Below are positions 26,061 to 36,953 of a stretch of 64,000 nucleotides of DNA, piece after piece. Made by a program: the position numbers and the translations under genes. How positions within the stretch are numbered: the stretch's first letter is position 1; every line of letters begins with the position of its first letter. Below the pieces are notes generated by a model. It was not told the DNA's origin. It saw only the letters and a program-made list of their open reading frames with translations, and did no database searches. Source of the stretch: DATFMP01 sp035266845 (lineage in GTDB: Bacteria > SAR324 > JACQKK01); NCBI GenBank assembly GCA_035266845.1, contig DATFMP010000054.1:94718-158717 (forward strand), read 5' to 3'.

Positions 26061-26849
26061 TCACTCACCGGTCGGCCCCTTAACGGCGTAGAAGACCCGC
26101 GGGTTGTCCCACTTCAGGGTCACGGTACCAGGCACGCCCGTGATGATCAGCTCGAAGGGGTGCGAGCCCACCGACACACCCAGCCGCCCTTTGGAGAGCT
26201 TGGGGAAGTCCACCTGGTAGGCCTGAGACCAGCGGTCGAGCCCCCGGAAGTACTTGTTGATGTAAAGAAAGGTGCGGCTCTCCGGCCGGATGCGCTGGAT
26301 GCGCAGCGGGGATTCCAACTGGCCCTCGTCGTCGCGCAGAAACAGCCGCCAGGGAGCATTCGCCTTGTCCAACTGCGAGGGTTCGTTGGTGCCCTCATAG
26401 GTGAACAGGAGGATCGAGATCTCAGTCTCGAAGGCCTGCTCCTGCTGCGCCTGGAGTTGCTTCACGTCCGCATCGGAGAGCAGGAACTGCTTGCGCAGCA
26501 TGTCCACATACAGCCGCCGGTAGGTGCGGTCCTGCACGATCGCATCCACTACCAGCGCCGGGCGGAAGTCCTCGTAGAAGTTGCCGCTGCGGTAGGTATC
26601 CCGGAAGTAGTCCGCCGTCGCGGCGTCCCGGTAGTGCAGCAGCGTGAAGGGACCCTGGGGCGCATCGCGCCGACGCGCCGTGGAGCAGGCGGCAAGCGCC
26701 AGCACCAGCAATGCCGACAGCAGCAGCCGACCGGCCAGGGCAGTGCCCGCACGACCGGGCAGGGTGGGCACCGGACGCGGGACAGGGGCGCTGGCCGCGG
26801 CCCGTAGGGGGCCGTGCAGCGGGGCGCGATGGCGGGCTCGTGTTGTCAT
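26061..26849 (-). CDS. Lipoprotein of unknown function
   Basis: 262 residues. A hydrophobic stretch (LAGRLLLSALLVLALAAC) ends in a lipobox LAAC at about residue 55, so the mature protein should be lipid-anchored. The 35 residues before it are an unusually long Arg/Pro-rich cytosolic lead, and the true start may be an internal codon. The mature part has an N-terminal helical half (YFRDTYRSGNFYEDFRPALV, then a Q-rich helix after VDMLRKQFLLSDADVKQL) and a beta-rich C-terminal half ending FELIITGVPGTVTLKW. I do not recognise a family. It sits between cfpA and hppA, transcribed away from hppA. Confidence 0.65.
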   Translation of the reverse strand: MTTRARHRAPLHGPLRAAASAPVPRPVPTLPGRAGTALAGRLLLSALLVLALAACSTARRRDAPQGPFTLLHYRDAATADYFRDTYRSGNFYEDFRPALVVDAIVQDRTYRRLYVDMLRKQFLLSDADVKQLQAQQEQAFETEISILLFTYEGTNEPSQLDKANAPWRLFLRDDEGQLESPLRIQRIRPESRTFLYINKYFRGLDRWSQAYQVDFPKLSKGRLGVSVGSHPFELIITGVPGTVTLKWDNPRVFYAVKGPTGE

Positions 26850-26895
26850 TCCGCCTGCGATGTGACAAAAATGCGCGTTTAAAAAGCCTTTGCCG

Positions 26896-26917
26896 TGCAG
26901 GGTGATGCTGCCCTGCA
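26896..26917. repeat. Inverted repeat between the lipoprotein gene and hppA
   Basis: TGCAGGG and CCCTGCA form a 7-bp stem with an eight-base loop in the 222-bp divergent region. It could be an operator or an RNA hairpin in either leader. No flanking promoter is convincing. Confidence 0.3.
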
Positions 26918-27071
26918 ACGTAGTCGATCGCGGCAGGCCTGTCCATTGCCGCCACCCCGCCGGGTGGGGCGGCGCCGCCTGAGGGCGCGGCGCCGTGCAC
27001 GCGGGGTCGGCGCTATCCGGGTTTGAGCCATTGGAGCCGAAGCAGGCGAACGAACGAGGAGACACACAACC

Positions 27072-29342
<2,271 letters not shown>

Positions 29343-29654
29343 GCATGAAGCGTCCCCGGCCCCCGCGTGTCACGCGGGAGGCCGGGCCGCAGGGCGGCAC
29401 ACGCACTGGTGCGGAAGCACCGGCCGGGCCGTGTACGGTCCGCGTCCCACCCATGTTTTTTGTTGCGCGGCAATTCAGGATAGACTATCAGGTGAAACCC
29501 AATTCCTGCCCGCTAGCGGGGGTGCGCGGGAAGGAGCCGCTCCGGAGCCGTTGAACGCGGCGGCCCGGGCCGGTCGGCAAGGGGGGCTGGCTCGCACCCC
29601 CATGCGTCTTGCAGCACTCCCACGCAACGCATAGGGACAGCGGAACGACCGACG
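29343..29654. other. 312-bp intergenic region between hppA and the DksA-like gene
   Basis: Apart from the hairpin at 29355-29386 I see no gene. The stretch 29455-29500 is AT-richer and could contain the promoter of the DksA-like gene, but no -35/-10 pair stands out. Confidence 0.3.
29355..29386 (+). terminator. Hairpin after hppA
   Basis: CCCGGCC-CCCGCG (29355-29367) pairs with CGCGGG-GGCCGGG (29373-29378 and 29380-29386), with one bulged A and a TGTCA loop, giving a 13-bp stem 12 bases after the stop. No T-run follows, so it is a probable rather than certain terminator. Confidence 0.5.
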
Positions 29655-30695
29655 ATGGCGACGACCAAGAAGAAGGCTCAGCCCAAGCCGAAGGCAAAAA
29701 ACACGGTATCCCGATCGAAATCGGCGGGAACCTCATCGGCCTCTCGTGCCTCCAAAGCGTCGAAGCCGACGCGGACGGCAACGGCGTCGAAGGCCACCAA
29801 GGCCTCGAAAGCCAAAGCGCCGAAGGCGAAGGCCTCTCCGGCCAAGGCGGCAAAGACGACCGCCAAGGCTCCGAAGGCCACGAAACCGGCCAAACCGACG
29901 AAGAGCGCGGCATCGTCTCGAACAACCCGGGCCGCAGCCGCGTCCACGGCAAAGTCATCGCGAGCGTCGAAACCGGCCAAGGCCGCCGGCGCTGCACGTG
30001 CCAAACCCGCGCCGAAACCGGCCAAGGCCGCCGGCGCATCCCAGGCCAGAGGAGCGGCAAAGACGTTGAAAGCGACAGGAGGATCGAAGTCATCCAAGGT
30101 GGCAAGCACCAAGGCGAGCAAGGCCAAGCCCGCACCCAAGACGGCCGCGAAAGCGCCCAAGGTAGCGAAGGCCAAACCGGCCCCGAAGGCCGCCGCCCCC
30201 AAGGCCGCGGCCAAGGTACCGCCACCGCCGGTGGTGCCCGAGATGGGGGAGTCTCTCACCGAGAAGCTTCCGCACATCGACGACAAGACGTTGGGCAAGA
30301 TCATTGCCAAGCTGCAGGAGATGCGCGAGGAGAGCCTGTCCATCGTCAATCAGAACATGCAGACGGACCTGAAGCCGCGCGAGGAAGCCTCCGACGTGGG
30401 GGACGACCTGGATCAGGCCAGCAACGAGCGCGACCGGGAGTTCAACCTCATCATGCACCAGCGCCATCTGCGCCGGTTGCAGCAGATCAACGATGCGTTC
30501 GAGCGCATCGATGACGGCAGCTACGGCCTGTGCGAGGGGACGGACGAGCCCATCAATCCCAGGCGGCTGCTGATCATGCCGCTGGCCCGCTTCAGCCTGG
30601 AGTACCAGGAGCAGCAGGAGAAGATGCTGGGCCGCACCGTGGAAACGGAGCAGTTCCTGGAGAGCGGCGAGGACTCCTTCAGCGCCGAAGAGTGA
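29655..30695 (+). CDS. DksA/TraR-like protein with long Lys/Ala/Pro (histone-like) N-terminal tail
   Basis: 346 residues in two very different parts. Residues 1-195 are a low-complexity basic tail of KAxK, KPAK and KAPK repeats, like AlgP/H1-type bacterial histone-like tails, expected to bind DNA or RNA. Residues about 200-346 form a DksA-like coiled coil (KLPHIDDKTLGKIIAKLQEM, then ERDREFNLIMHQRHLRRLQ) and a finger region YGLCEGTDEPINPRRLLIMPLARFSLEYQ. Three of the four zinc cysteines of DksA are lost, with only the first Cys remaining. DksA modulates RNA polymerase with ppGpp; whether this fusion does so is open. Confidence 0.75.
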   Translation: MATTKKKAQPKPKAKNTVSRSKSAGTSSASRASKASKPTRTATASKATKASKAKAPKAKASPAKAAKTTAKAPKATKPAKPTKSAASSRTTRAAAASTAKSSRASKPAKAAGAARAKPAPKPAKAAGASQARGAAKTLKATGGSKSSKVASTKASKAKPAPKTAAKAPKVAKAKPAPKAAAPKAAAKVPPPPVVPEMGESLTEKLPHIDDKTLGKIIAKLQEMREESLSIVNQNMQTDLKPREEASDVGDDLDQASNERDREFNLIMHQRHLRRLQQINDAFERIDDGSYGLCEGTDEPINPRRLLIMPLARFSLEYQEQQEKMLGRTVETEQFLESGEDSFSAEE

Positions 30696-30746
30696 CCCCG
30701 CGGGCAGCCGCGCACCGCGCGTCTGGCACCGGCCCCCGCGCGACGC

Positions 30747-31817
30747 TCACAGCGGCCCCGGCTCCGCCTCCACGTGCTGCTTGATGCGTTGCAGCAACCG
30801 CGAGGCGGGCGCCCCATCCACCGCTTTGTGATCGAAGCTGAGACAGAACGTGCACATGGGCGCGGCCACCACGCGTCCATCGCGCACCACTGCGCGCTCC
30901 TCTACCTTACCCACGGCCAGGATGAACGTCTCCGGCGGGTTGAGCACCGCCGTGAACGCCGTGACGTCGAACTCGCCCAGGTTGGTGATGGTGAGGCTGC
31001 TGGCGTAGAGCTCCTCGCGGGAGAGCGTCATGCGCAGGGCTTTGCGGATCAGCCCCTTGAAGCGGCGCTGAATCTCCAGCAGCCCCGCATCCGCCAGATT
31101 CTTCATCGACACCGTGATCAGGTTGTCGCCCAGCGCTACGGCCATGCCCACGTGGATGCCCTCCAGGGGCACCACGTCGCCGTCGATGAGGTGGAAGTTG
31201 AAGCCCGGCAGCTCCTGAAACGCCTTCACCACACCGTGGGCGATGTACACGTTGTAGCTGGGCGCCTCCTTGCCGTCCGCCTTGAGTGCCTTGCGATGGG
31301 CCTCCACCTGTGAGAAATCCACCTCCGCGAACAGATCCACTTTGGGCGAACCGACCCACGAGCGGGCCATGCGCTGGGCCGTCACCCGCCGCAACTGGTG
31401 GCGCAGCAGGCCCCGCTGACGCGCCGTGAACTCCGCCGGGGCCGGCGCGGCATCGTCCTGCAGTTGCCGCGGACCGAAGGTCTCGGGCGGAACCGCCAGC
31501 AACGCGGAGAGATTGGGCGGCGGCGGGGCCACCTCGGACTCCCAGCCTACGATGCGGCAACCGCCGGCCGGCGCGGTCTCGCCCTTGCGGCCGATCCAGC
31601 CCAGGCGCTCACCTTCCGGCACGATGGCGCCCTCGGGCGCCCACACGGCCAGCAGCACGCCATCCGCTCCGGCCTCCAGCACGTGCACGGTTTTCTCCAT
31701 GGACACTTCCACCAGGGCCTCCCCCGCCGTCACGGGCTGGCCGAGGGGCTTGAGCCACTGCAGGACAGTGCCTTCGCGGGTGCCGTAACCGAGGTTGGGT
31801 AGCAGAATGGCCGGCAT
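30747..31817 (-). CDS. 2-oxo acid dehydrogenase E2-like lipoyl acyltransferase
   Basis: 356 residues. Residues 1-78 are a lipoyl domain, with VEVSMEKTVHVLEA carrying the lipoyl lysine. Residues about 125-356 are the catalytic acyltransferase domain, with TAQRMARSWVGSPKVDLFAEVD and the active-site FDHKAVDGAPASRLL (His and Asp). The linker between them is Pro/Ala-rich and I cannot find the usual E1/E3-binding (PSBD) motif. No E1 or E3 gene is adjacent. It may therefore serve an unusual complex or act as a free acyltransferase. An in-frame upstream extension to 32132 is not family-like. Confidence 0.8.
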   Translation of the reverse strand: MPAILLPNLGYGTREGTVLQWLKPLGQPVTAGEALVEVSMEKTVHVLEAGADGVLLAVWAPEGAIVPEGERLGWIGRKGETAPAGGCRIVGWESEVAPPPPNLSALLAVPPETFGPRQLQDDAAPAPAEFTARQRGLLRHQLRRVTAQRMARSWVGSPKVDLFAEVDFSQVEAHRKALKADGKEAPSYNVYIAHGVVKAFQELPGFNFHLIDGDVVPLEGIHVGMAVALGDNLITVSMKNLADAGLLEIQRRFKGLIRKALRMTLSREELYASSLTITNLGEFDVTAFTAVLNPPETFILAVGKVEERAVVRDGRVVAAPMCTFCLSFDHKAVDGAPASRLLQRIKQHVEAEPGPL

Positions 31818-32121
31818 GGAGCGTCCTCGGGAATCGCGGGGGGTCGGAGCGCGGGGGGCCCGCCCGGACCCGCCGTCAGCGCCCTTCGGATAGCACACTA
31901 GCCGCCCGCGCCGCAATGCGGCAAGCGCAGGGCCGATCCGTCCGCGGCACCCCCTGTGGGTTGATGTAGCTTGACTTTTGGCCCGGTTTTCCGAAGATAG
32001 GCAGACTTCCTGCAGAGCCGCCGCGGCAGACGACGCCCGGCCATGCCCGCCCCGGCGGGCTGCGCCGCGTGCGAGCCGGTGGATGCAGGCTGGCAGGCAC
32101 CAACGCCAACAAGGACCGCAC
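31818..32121. other. 304-bp divergent promoter region, E2-like gene and first aminotransferase
   Basis: No gene is visible. The segment 31960-32010 is AT-richer. A plus-strand TTGACT at 31971-31976 could be a -35 element for the aminotransferase, but the matching -10 region (AAGATA, 31994-31999) is poor. No operator is obvious. Confidence 0.3.
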
Positions 32122-33249
32122 ATGGAGTTCAAGATTCAACCCGTCCCGGCAACGGAGCGGCGTCCGAAACCTACGGACGAGAACAAGTTAGGCTTCGGCA
32201 AGATCTACAGCGACCACATGTTTACGGCCACCTGGAGTCCTAACGGCGGGTGGGCCCAAGGCACGGTGAAGAAGTATGGTGCGCTCGACCTGGCTCCTGC
32301 GGCGTTGGTACTCCATTACGGGCAGACGATCTTCGAGGGCCTCAAGGCCTACCGGAACCAGCACGGCACGATCAACCTGTTCCGGCCGCTGAAGAACCTG
32401 GAGCGCTTCAACCGCTCCGCGGCGCGGCTGGACCTGCCGCAGGTGCCCGAGGAACTGTTCATGGGTGCGATCGAGGCGCTGCTGGAACTGGATCACGAGT
32501 GGATTCCGCACTCCCACGGCACCTCGCTCTACATCCGGCCCACCATGATCGGCGCCGAGCCCTACATCGGGCTCAAGTCGGCCTCCGAGGTGCTGCTGTT
32601 CTTCATCACCGGCCCGGTGGGTGCGTACTATCCCGAGGGCTTCAACCCGGTGAAGATCACCGTCTGCGAGGCGTACTCGCGCGCGGGGCCGGGCGGCCTG
32701 GGCTCGGCCAAGACGGCCGCCAACTATGCGGCGAGCCTGCTGGCCGAAAAGGAAGCCATCAAGCGCGGCTTCACGCAGGTGCTCTGGCTGGATGCGGCCG
32801 AGCGCAAGTACGTGGAGGAAGTCGGCTCGATGAACATCCTGTTCAAGATCAAGGGCAAGGTGGTCTCCCCTCCGCCGGGCGAGACGATCCTGGCGGGCAT
32901 CACGCGCGATTCCGCGCTGCAACTGCTACGCAGTTGGGACGTGCCCGTGGAGGAGTACCGCATCACCATCGACGAGGTGCTGCAAGCCCATGCCGACGGC
33001 ACGCTGGAGGAGGTCTTCGGCGCGGGTACCGCGGCTGTCATCTCCCCGGTGGGCCTGCTGGAGTACAAGGGCCACAACTACGAGGTCGCCGATGGCCAGA
33101 CCGGCCCCGTGGCCCGCAAGCTGTTCGATGAGCTGATGGGCATCCAATATGGCCTGCGTCCGGATCCCTTCCAGTGGATTCACGAGGTCGTGCCCACCAC
33201 GCTCAAAGCCAACGTAGCCTCCCAACCGGTAGCCGCGACCCGCTCGTAA
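32122..33249 (+). CDS. ilvE: Branched-chain amino acid aminotransferase, copy 1
   Basis: PLP fold-type IV aminotransferase of 375 residues, the longer class II BCAT form found in bacteria such as Bacillus. Key features: KIYSDHMFTATWS, LHYGQTIFEGLKAYR, SLYIRPTMIGAEP, the Schiff-base lysine in GLGSAKTAANYAASLLAEKEA, and WLDAAERKYVEEVGSMNI. It transfers the amino group between glutamate and Leu, Ile or Val. A longer in-frame start at 31978 lies in the promoter region and is unlikely. A paralogue follows 168 bases downstream. Confidence 0.93.
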   Translation: MEFKIQPVPATERRPKPTDENKLGFGKIYSDHMFTATWSPNGGWAQGTVKKYGALDLAPAALVLHYGQTIFEGLKAYRNQHGTINLFRPLKNLERFNRSAARLDLPQVPEELFMGAIEALLELDHEWIPHSHGTSLYIRPTMIGAEPYIGLKSASEVLLFFITGPVGAYYPEGFNPVKITVCEAYSRAGPGGLGSAKTAANYAASLLAEKEAIKRGFTQVLWLDAAERKYVEEVGSMNILFKIKGKVVSPPPGETILAGITRDSALQLLRSWDVPVEEYRITIDEVLQAHADGTLEEVFGAGTAAVISPVGLLEYKGHNYEVADGQTGPVARKLFDELMGIQYGLRPDPFQWIHEVVPTTLKANVASQPVAATRS

Positions 33250-33274
33250 GACGGTCGCGGTCCCGCTCGCGGGT

Positions 33275-33293
33275 CGGCGCCCTCCGGGCGCCG
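33275..33293 (+). terminator. Perfect hairpin between the two aminotransferase genes
   Basis: CGGCGCCC and GGGCGCCG form an 8-bp stem around TCC, 26 bases after the first aminotransferase stop. No T-run follows. It could end or attenuate the first transcript, or mark a processing point between the paralogues. Confidence 0.4.
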
Positions 33294-33417
33294 CACCCCG
33301 CAGCTCCCTACGCCAGTCAGCTCCCGCGGTAATGGCCTTGCGGCCGTGCCGCCTGTCGTACACCGCCCGGCCGCACCAGCGTGCGTCGGCCGGGCCGCCC
33401 ATTCGTGAGGCATCGCC

Positions 33418-34554
33418 ATGACGTTGCAGATGCAGATCGCGCCCGTCCCGCCCGAGCAGCGGCAGGCCAAACCACAGGATCCCACCCGACTGGGCTTCGG
33501 CCGGGTGTATACCGACCACATGTTCACGATGCGCTGGAGCGCCGAGCACGGCTGGCACGACGCGCAACTGGGGCCCTTCGAGCCGCTGGCGCTTTCCCCC
33601 GCGGCCATGGTGCTGCACTATGCGCAGACGATCTTCGAGGGCCTCAAGGCCTATCGCACGCCGCAGGGTACCGTGAACCTGTTCCGCCCGGCGGACAACG
33701 CCGAGCGCTTCGACCGCTCGGCCGAGCGCCTGGCCCTGCCACTGCTGCCGCCCGGGGCCTTCGTGGCGGCGGTGGAGGCGCTCGTGGCGCTGGAGCGGGA
33801 CTGGGTGCCGCAGGCCCCGGGCACCTCGCTGTACGTCCGCCCGACCCTGATCGCCACCGAGCCCCACCTGGGCGTGCGACCCGCCGCCGAGGCCCTGTTC
33901 TTCGTCATCGCGGGCCCGGTGGGGCCGTACTACCCGGAGGGCTTCGCGCCCGTGCGCATCACAGTGGCCGAACACTACGTGCGCGCCGCGCCCGGCGGGC
34001 TGGGCGCAGCAAAGACGGGTGCCAATTACGCCGCCAGCCTGCTGGCCGCCGAGGAGGCGAAGGCGGAGGGTTACACGCAGGTGCTGTGGCTCGATGCCAT
34101 CGAACGCCGCTACGTGGAGGAGGTCGGCGCCATGAACATCGCGTTTAAGATCGGCGGCACCGTGATCGCTCCGCCGGCGAGCGGCACTACCCTGGCCGGC
34201 ATCACCATCCGCTCCGCGCTGCACCTGCTGCGGGGCTGGGACGTGTCGGTGGAGGAACGCCGCATCACCATCGACGAGGTGCTGCAGGCCCATGCCGACG
34301 GCACGCTGGAGGAGGTCTTCGGTGCGGGCACGGCCGCGGTGATCTCGCCCGTGGGCCTGCTGGCCTACCAGGGCCGCCAATACGAGATCGCGGGGGGCGG
34401 CACGGGCCCGCTGGCACAGCGGCTGTTCGATGAGCTGACCGGCATCCAGTATGGCCAGCGCCCCGACCCCGATGGGTGGATCCGTGCAGTGCCGCCGGCG
34501 CCGCCAACACCCCGGAGGCAGGCCCCACTGCCGCTGCCGGCGGCCGGGCGCTGA
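33418..34554 (+). CDS. Branched-chain amino acid aminotransferase, copy 2
   Basis: 378 residues, clearly paralogous to the preceding gene along its whole length (about two-thirds identical by eye). It has VYTDHMFTMRWS, LHYAQTIFEGLKAYR, SLYVRPTLIATEP, the PLP lysine in GLGAAKTGANYAASLLAAEEA and WLDAIERRYVEEVGAMNI. The block DEVLQAHADGTLEEVFGAGTAAVISPVGLL is almost unchanged between copies (quoted here only as a conserved region around 34275-34365). The N-terminal third and the Ala/Pro-rich C-terminus differ most. The two may differ in substrate range or regulation. Confidence 0.92.
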   Translation: MTLQMQIAPVPPEQRQAKPQDPTRLGFGRVYTDHMFTMRWSAEHGWHDAQLGPFEPLALSPAAMVLHYAQTIFEGLKAYRTPQGTVNLFRPADNAERFDRSAERLALPLLPPGAFVAAVEALVALERDWVPQAPGTSLYVRPTLIATEPHLGVRPAAEALFFVIAGPVGPYYPEGFAPVRITVAEHYVRAAPGGLGAAKTGANYAASLLAAEEAKAEGYTQVLWLDAIERRYVEEVGAMNIAFKIGGTVIAPPASGTTLAGITIRSALHLLRGWDVSVEERRITIDEVLQAHADGTLEEVFGAGTAAVISPVGLLAYQGRQYEIAGGGTGPLAQRLFDELTGIQYGQRPDPDGWIRAVPPAPPTPRRQAPLPLPAAGR

Positions 34555-34825
34555 GCCGGCGGCCGGCGCGCAGGAGGCCTTTCGCCCCGGCCGCGCCGGG
34601 CCCGGCTTCGTTAGGTTTGCCAGCAGGGCGGGCGGTCGCCACGCAAAAAGTTTGCATTGGCCTCGCCCTTCGTGCGAAACCGAGGGTGGCCGGGCCTCGG
34701 CGCGGCCGATGCGGAGGCCCTGGCCTCCTGCGGGAGCCGTGTAGGGTCGCCGGCCCGGCCCGCGCGAACCCCCGCCCAGAAGGGATTCCCATGTCCGGCC
34801 GAGCCTCGTAGCCCCCTGAGCCTCG

Positions 34826-35299
34826 TTGCACGCGCAGCGCAAAAACCTGCTGGATGTCTACCGCGTCCACGATGCGTACCTCGGCATCTATCGGGAGGCG
34901 TTCGACCGCGTCATGGAGTTGCAGGGCTTCGAGTTGACGCCGGTGCCCGAGGCACCGGAGGTATGGGAGTTCCGCAATCCCGACGAGGCACTGCACGGGC
35001 GGCTGCTGAACGTGGCGGGCTACCTGCACCCGGATCCGGTGGCGCTGACCACCAAGGGCCGGGCCTACATGATCACGCGCCAGAACTTCACCTTGGCGCT
35101 GCTGTTTCCCGGATCGCCCTGGCGCCTGCACCTGAACCGCACGCGCTACAAGCTGATTTCCCAGGAGCGGTCGATGCTTTATCCTGTGGAATGGCCGCGG
35201 GAGATGGTGACACGGGTGATCCGCACGCGCTTCCGCAACCTGGTGATTCTGAACGAGGCCTTCCTGCTGCAGCAGATCGGGCTGCGCGCACCGCTCTAA
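34826..35299 (+). CDS. Hypothetical protein
   Basis: About 157 residues, soluble, mixed alpha/beta, with no family that I recognise. Coding likelihood is good: the composition is protein-like, with aromatic and hydrophobic alternation (YLGIYREAFDRVMELQGF, WRLHLNRTRYKLISQERSM) and consistent GC-rich third positions. The start is uncertain. A stop codon lies in frame at 34817, leaving a TTG at 34826 or later codons, and there is no clear ribosome-binding site. It is followed after 131 bases by gatA but does not resemble gatC. Confidence 0.6.
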   Translation: MHAQRKNLLDVYRVHDAYLGIYREAFDRVMELQGFELTPVPEAPEVWEFRNPDEALHGRLLNVAGYLHPDPVALTTKGRAYMITRQNFTLALLFPGSPWRLHLNRTRYKLISQERSMLYPVEWPREMVTRVIRTRFRNLVILNEAFLLQQIGLRAPL

Positions 35300-35430
35300 G
35301 CGCGGCACAGGCGCGCACGTCCGATGGGCGGTCGGGTCCCCGTGCGGGGTGTGCCGGCGGCCTGCATCCGGCACGCGGAACCATGGCCACACGCAAACCG
35401 AAGCACACGCAGTCCACTGCCGGAGAACGC

Positions 35431-36897
35431 ATGGAGCTTTGCGACCACCCCATCCACACCCTGCACGAGCGGCGCCTGGCCAAGGAGATTTCCTCGGCCG
35501 ACGTGGCCCGCTCCGTGCTGGCGCGCATCGAGGCCGTGGAGGACCGCGTGCACGCCTTCATTACGCTGACCACGCAGGACGTGCTGCGCCGCGCCGAGGA
35601 GGCGGACGCCCGGCTGGCCCAGGGCAAGCCGCTCTCGCCCATCGACGGCCTGCCCATCGCCCTCAAGGACATCTTCACGACACGGGGCATCCAGACCACC
35701 TGCGGCTCGCGCATCCTGGCGGGCTTCACGCCCCCCTATGATGCGACGGTGGTGGAGCGCCTGACAGCGCAAGGCATGAACCTGGTGGGCAAGGCGAACA
35801 TGGACGAGTTCGCCATGGGCTCGTCCACGGAGAACTCCGGCTACGGCCCCACGCACAATCCGTGGGACCTCTCGCGGGTGCCGGGCGGCTCGTCCGGCGG
35901 TTCGGCCGCGGCCGTGGCGGTAGGCGAGGCCTTGGCCGCACTGGGCACGGACACTGGCGGCTCGATCCGCCAGCCCGCGGCGTACACCTCGCTGGTGGGC
36001 CTCAAGCCTACATACGGGCGCGTAAGTCGTTACGGCATGGTGGCCTTCGCCAGTTCGCTGGACCAGGGCGGTGTGATCACCCGCGACACGGAGGACGCCG
36101 CGTTGATGCTGGGTATCATCGCCGGACACGACCCCCGCGACGCCACCAGCGCCCAGGTGCCCGTGCCGGACTACCGGGCGGCGCTGGGCGGCGACCTCAA
36201 GGGCAAGCGGGTCGGCCTCGTGCGCGAGTTCCAGGCCTGGGGCGGCGTGGAAGCCGTGGTGGCGGAGACCTTTCAGGCGAACGTGAAGCAGTTGGAGGCG
36301 CTCGGCGCCGAGGTGCGCGAGGTCTCCCTGCCGTCGCTCGATTACGGCATCGCCGTGTACTACATCCTGGCGCCCAGCGAGGCCAGTTCCAACCTGGGTC
36401 GCTACGACGGTGTGCGCTATGGGCCGCGCAGCGAGCAAGGCAGCAACCTGCGCGACATGTTCCGCCGCACGCGCGAGGAGGGCTTCGGGCCGGAGGTGAA
36501 GCGCCGCATCATGCTGGGCACCTTCGCGCTTTCCGCGGGCTACTACGACGCGTACTACCTGCGCGCCATGCGCATCCGCGAGCAGTTGCGGGCAGACTTC
36601 CAGCGCGCCTTCGCGGACGTGGACCTGATCGCGTGTCCGCCGGCGCCCATGCCGGCCTTCAAGCTGGGGGAGAAGCTGGACGATCCGTTGCAGATGTACC
36701 TGGTGGATGCTTTCACGCTACCGGTCAACCTGGCCGGGCTGCCTGGGATCAGCGTGCCGGGGGGCTTCACGCCCGAGGGCCTGCCCCTGGGACTGCAGCT
36801 CATCGCGCCGCACTTCCAGGAAGCCGCGCTGCTGCAGGCCGCGCACGCCTTCGAACAATCCACGGACTACCACACGCGCCGCCCGCCGCTGACCTGA
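35431..36897 (+). CDS. gatA: Asp-tRNA(Asn)/Glu-tRNA(Gln) amidotransferase subunit A
   Basis: Amidase subunit that releases ammonia from glutamine for transamidation of mischarged Glu-tRNA(Gln) or Asp-tRNA(Asn). The 488-residue product (family about 485) has the Ser-cisSer-Lys triad: Lys79 in PIALKDIF, Ser154 in GGSSGGSAAAVA and Ser178 in GTDTGGSIRQPAA. SYGRVSRYG-type sequence (TYGRVSRYGMVAFASSLDQ) is typical of GatA rather than general amidases. GGAGA precedes the ATG; an upstream in-frame ATG at 35383 would add a basic 16-residue lead. gatB and gatC are not in the window. Confidence 0.93.
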   Translation: MELCDHPIHTLHERRLAKEISSADVARSVLARIEAVEDRVHAFITLTTQDVLRRAEEADARLAQGKPLSPIDGLPIALKDIFTTRGIQTTCGSRILAGFTPPYDATVVERLTAQGMNLVGKANMDEFAMGSSTENSGYGPTHNPWDLSRVPGGSSGGSAAAVAVGEALAALGTDTGGSIRQPAAYTSLVGLKPTYGRVSRYGMVAFASSLDQGGVITRDTEDAALMLGIIAGHDPRDATSAQVPVPDYRAALGGDLKGKRVGLVREFQAWGGVEAVVAETFQANVKQLEALGAEVREVSLPSLDYGIAVYYILAPSEASSNLGRYDGVRYGPRSEQGSNLRDMFRRTREEGFGPEVKRRIMLGTFALSAGYYDAYYLRAMRIREQLRADFQRAFADVDLIACPPAPMPAFKLGEKLDDPLQMYLVDAFTLPVNLAGLPGISVPGGFTPEGLPLGLQLIAPHFQEAALLQAAHAFEQSTDYHTRRPPLT

Positions 36898-36953
36898 GGC
36901 CCGCGGGGACTGCCATTGCCGGGGGGCGCGCGCCATCTCGCACGCAGGGGGCA

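Noticed and set aside
29655..30240. The Lys/Ala/Pro-rich N-terminal half of the DksA-like gene as non-coding or frameshifted sequence
   Set aside because: The frame is continuous with the DksA-like half, and the pattern of KPAK-type repeats is typical of bacterial histone-like tails.
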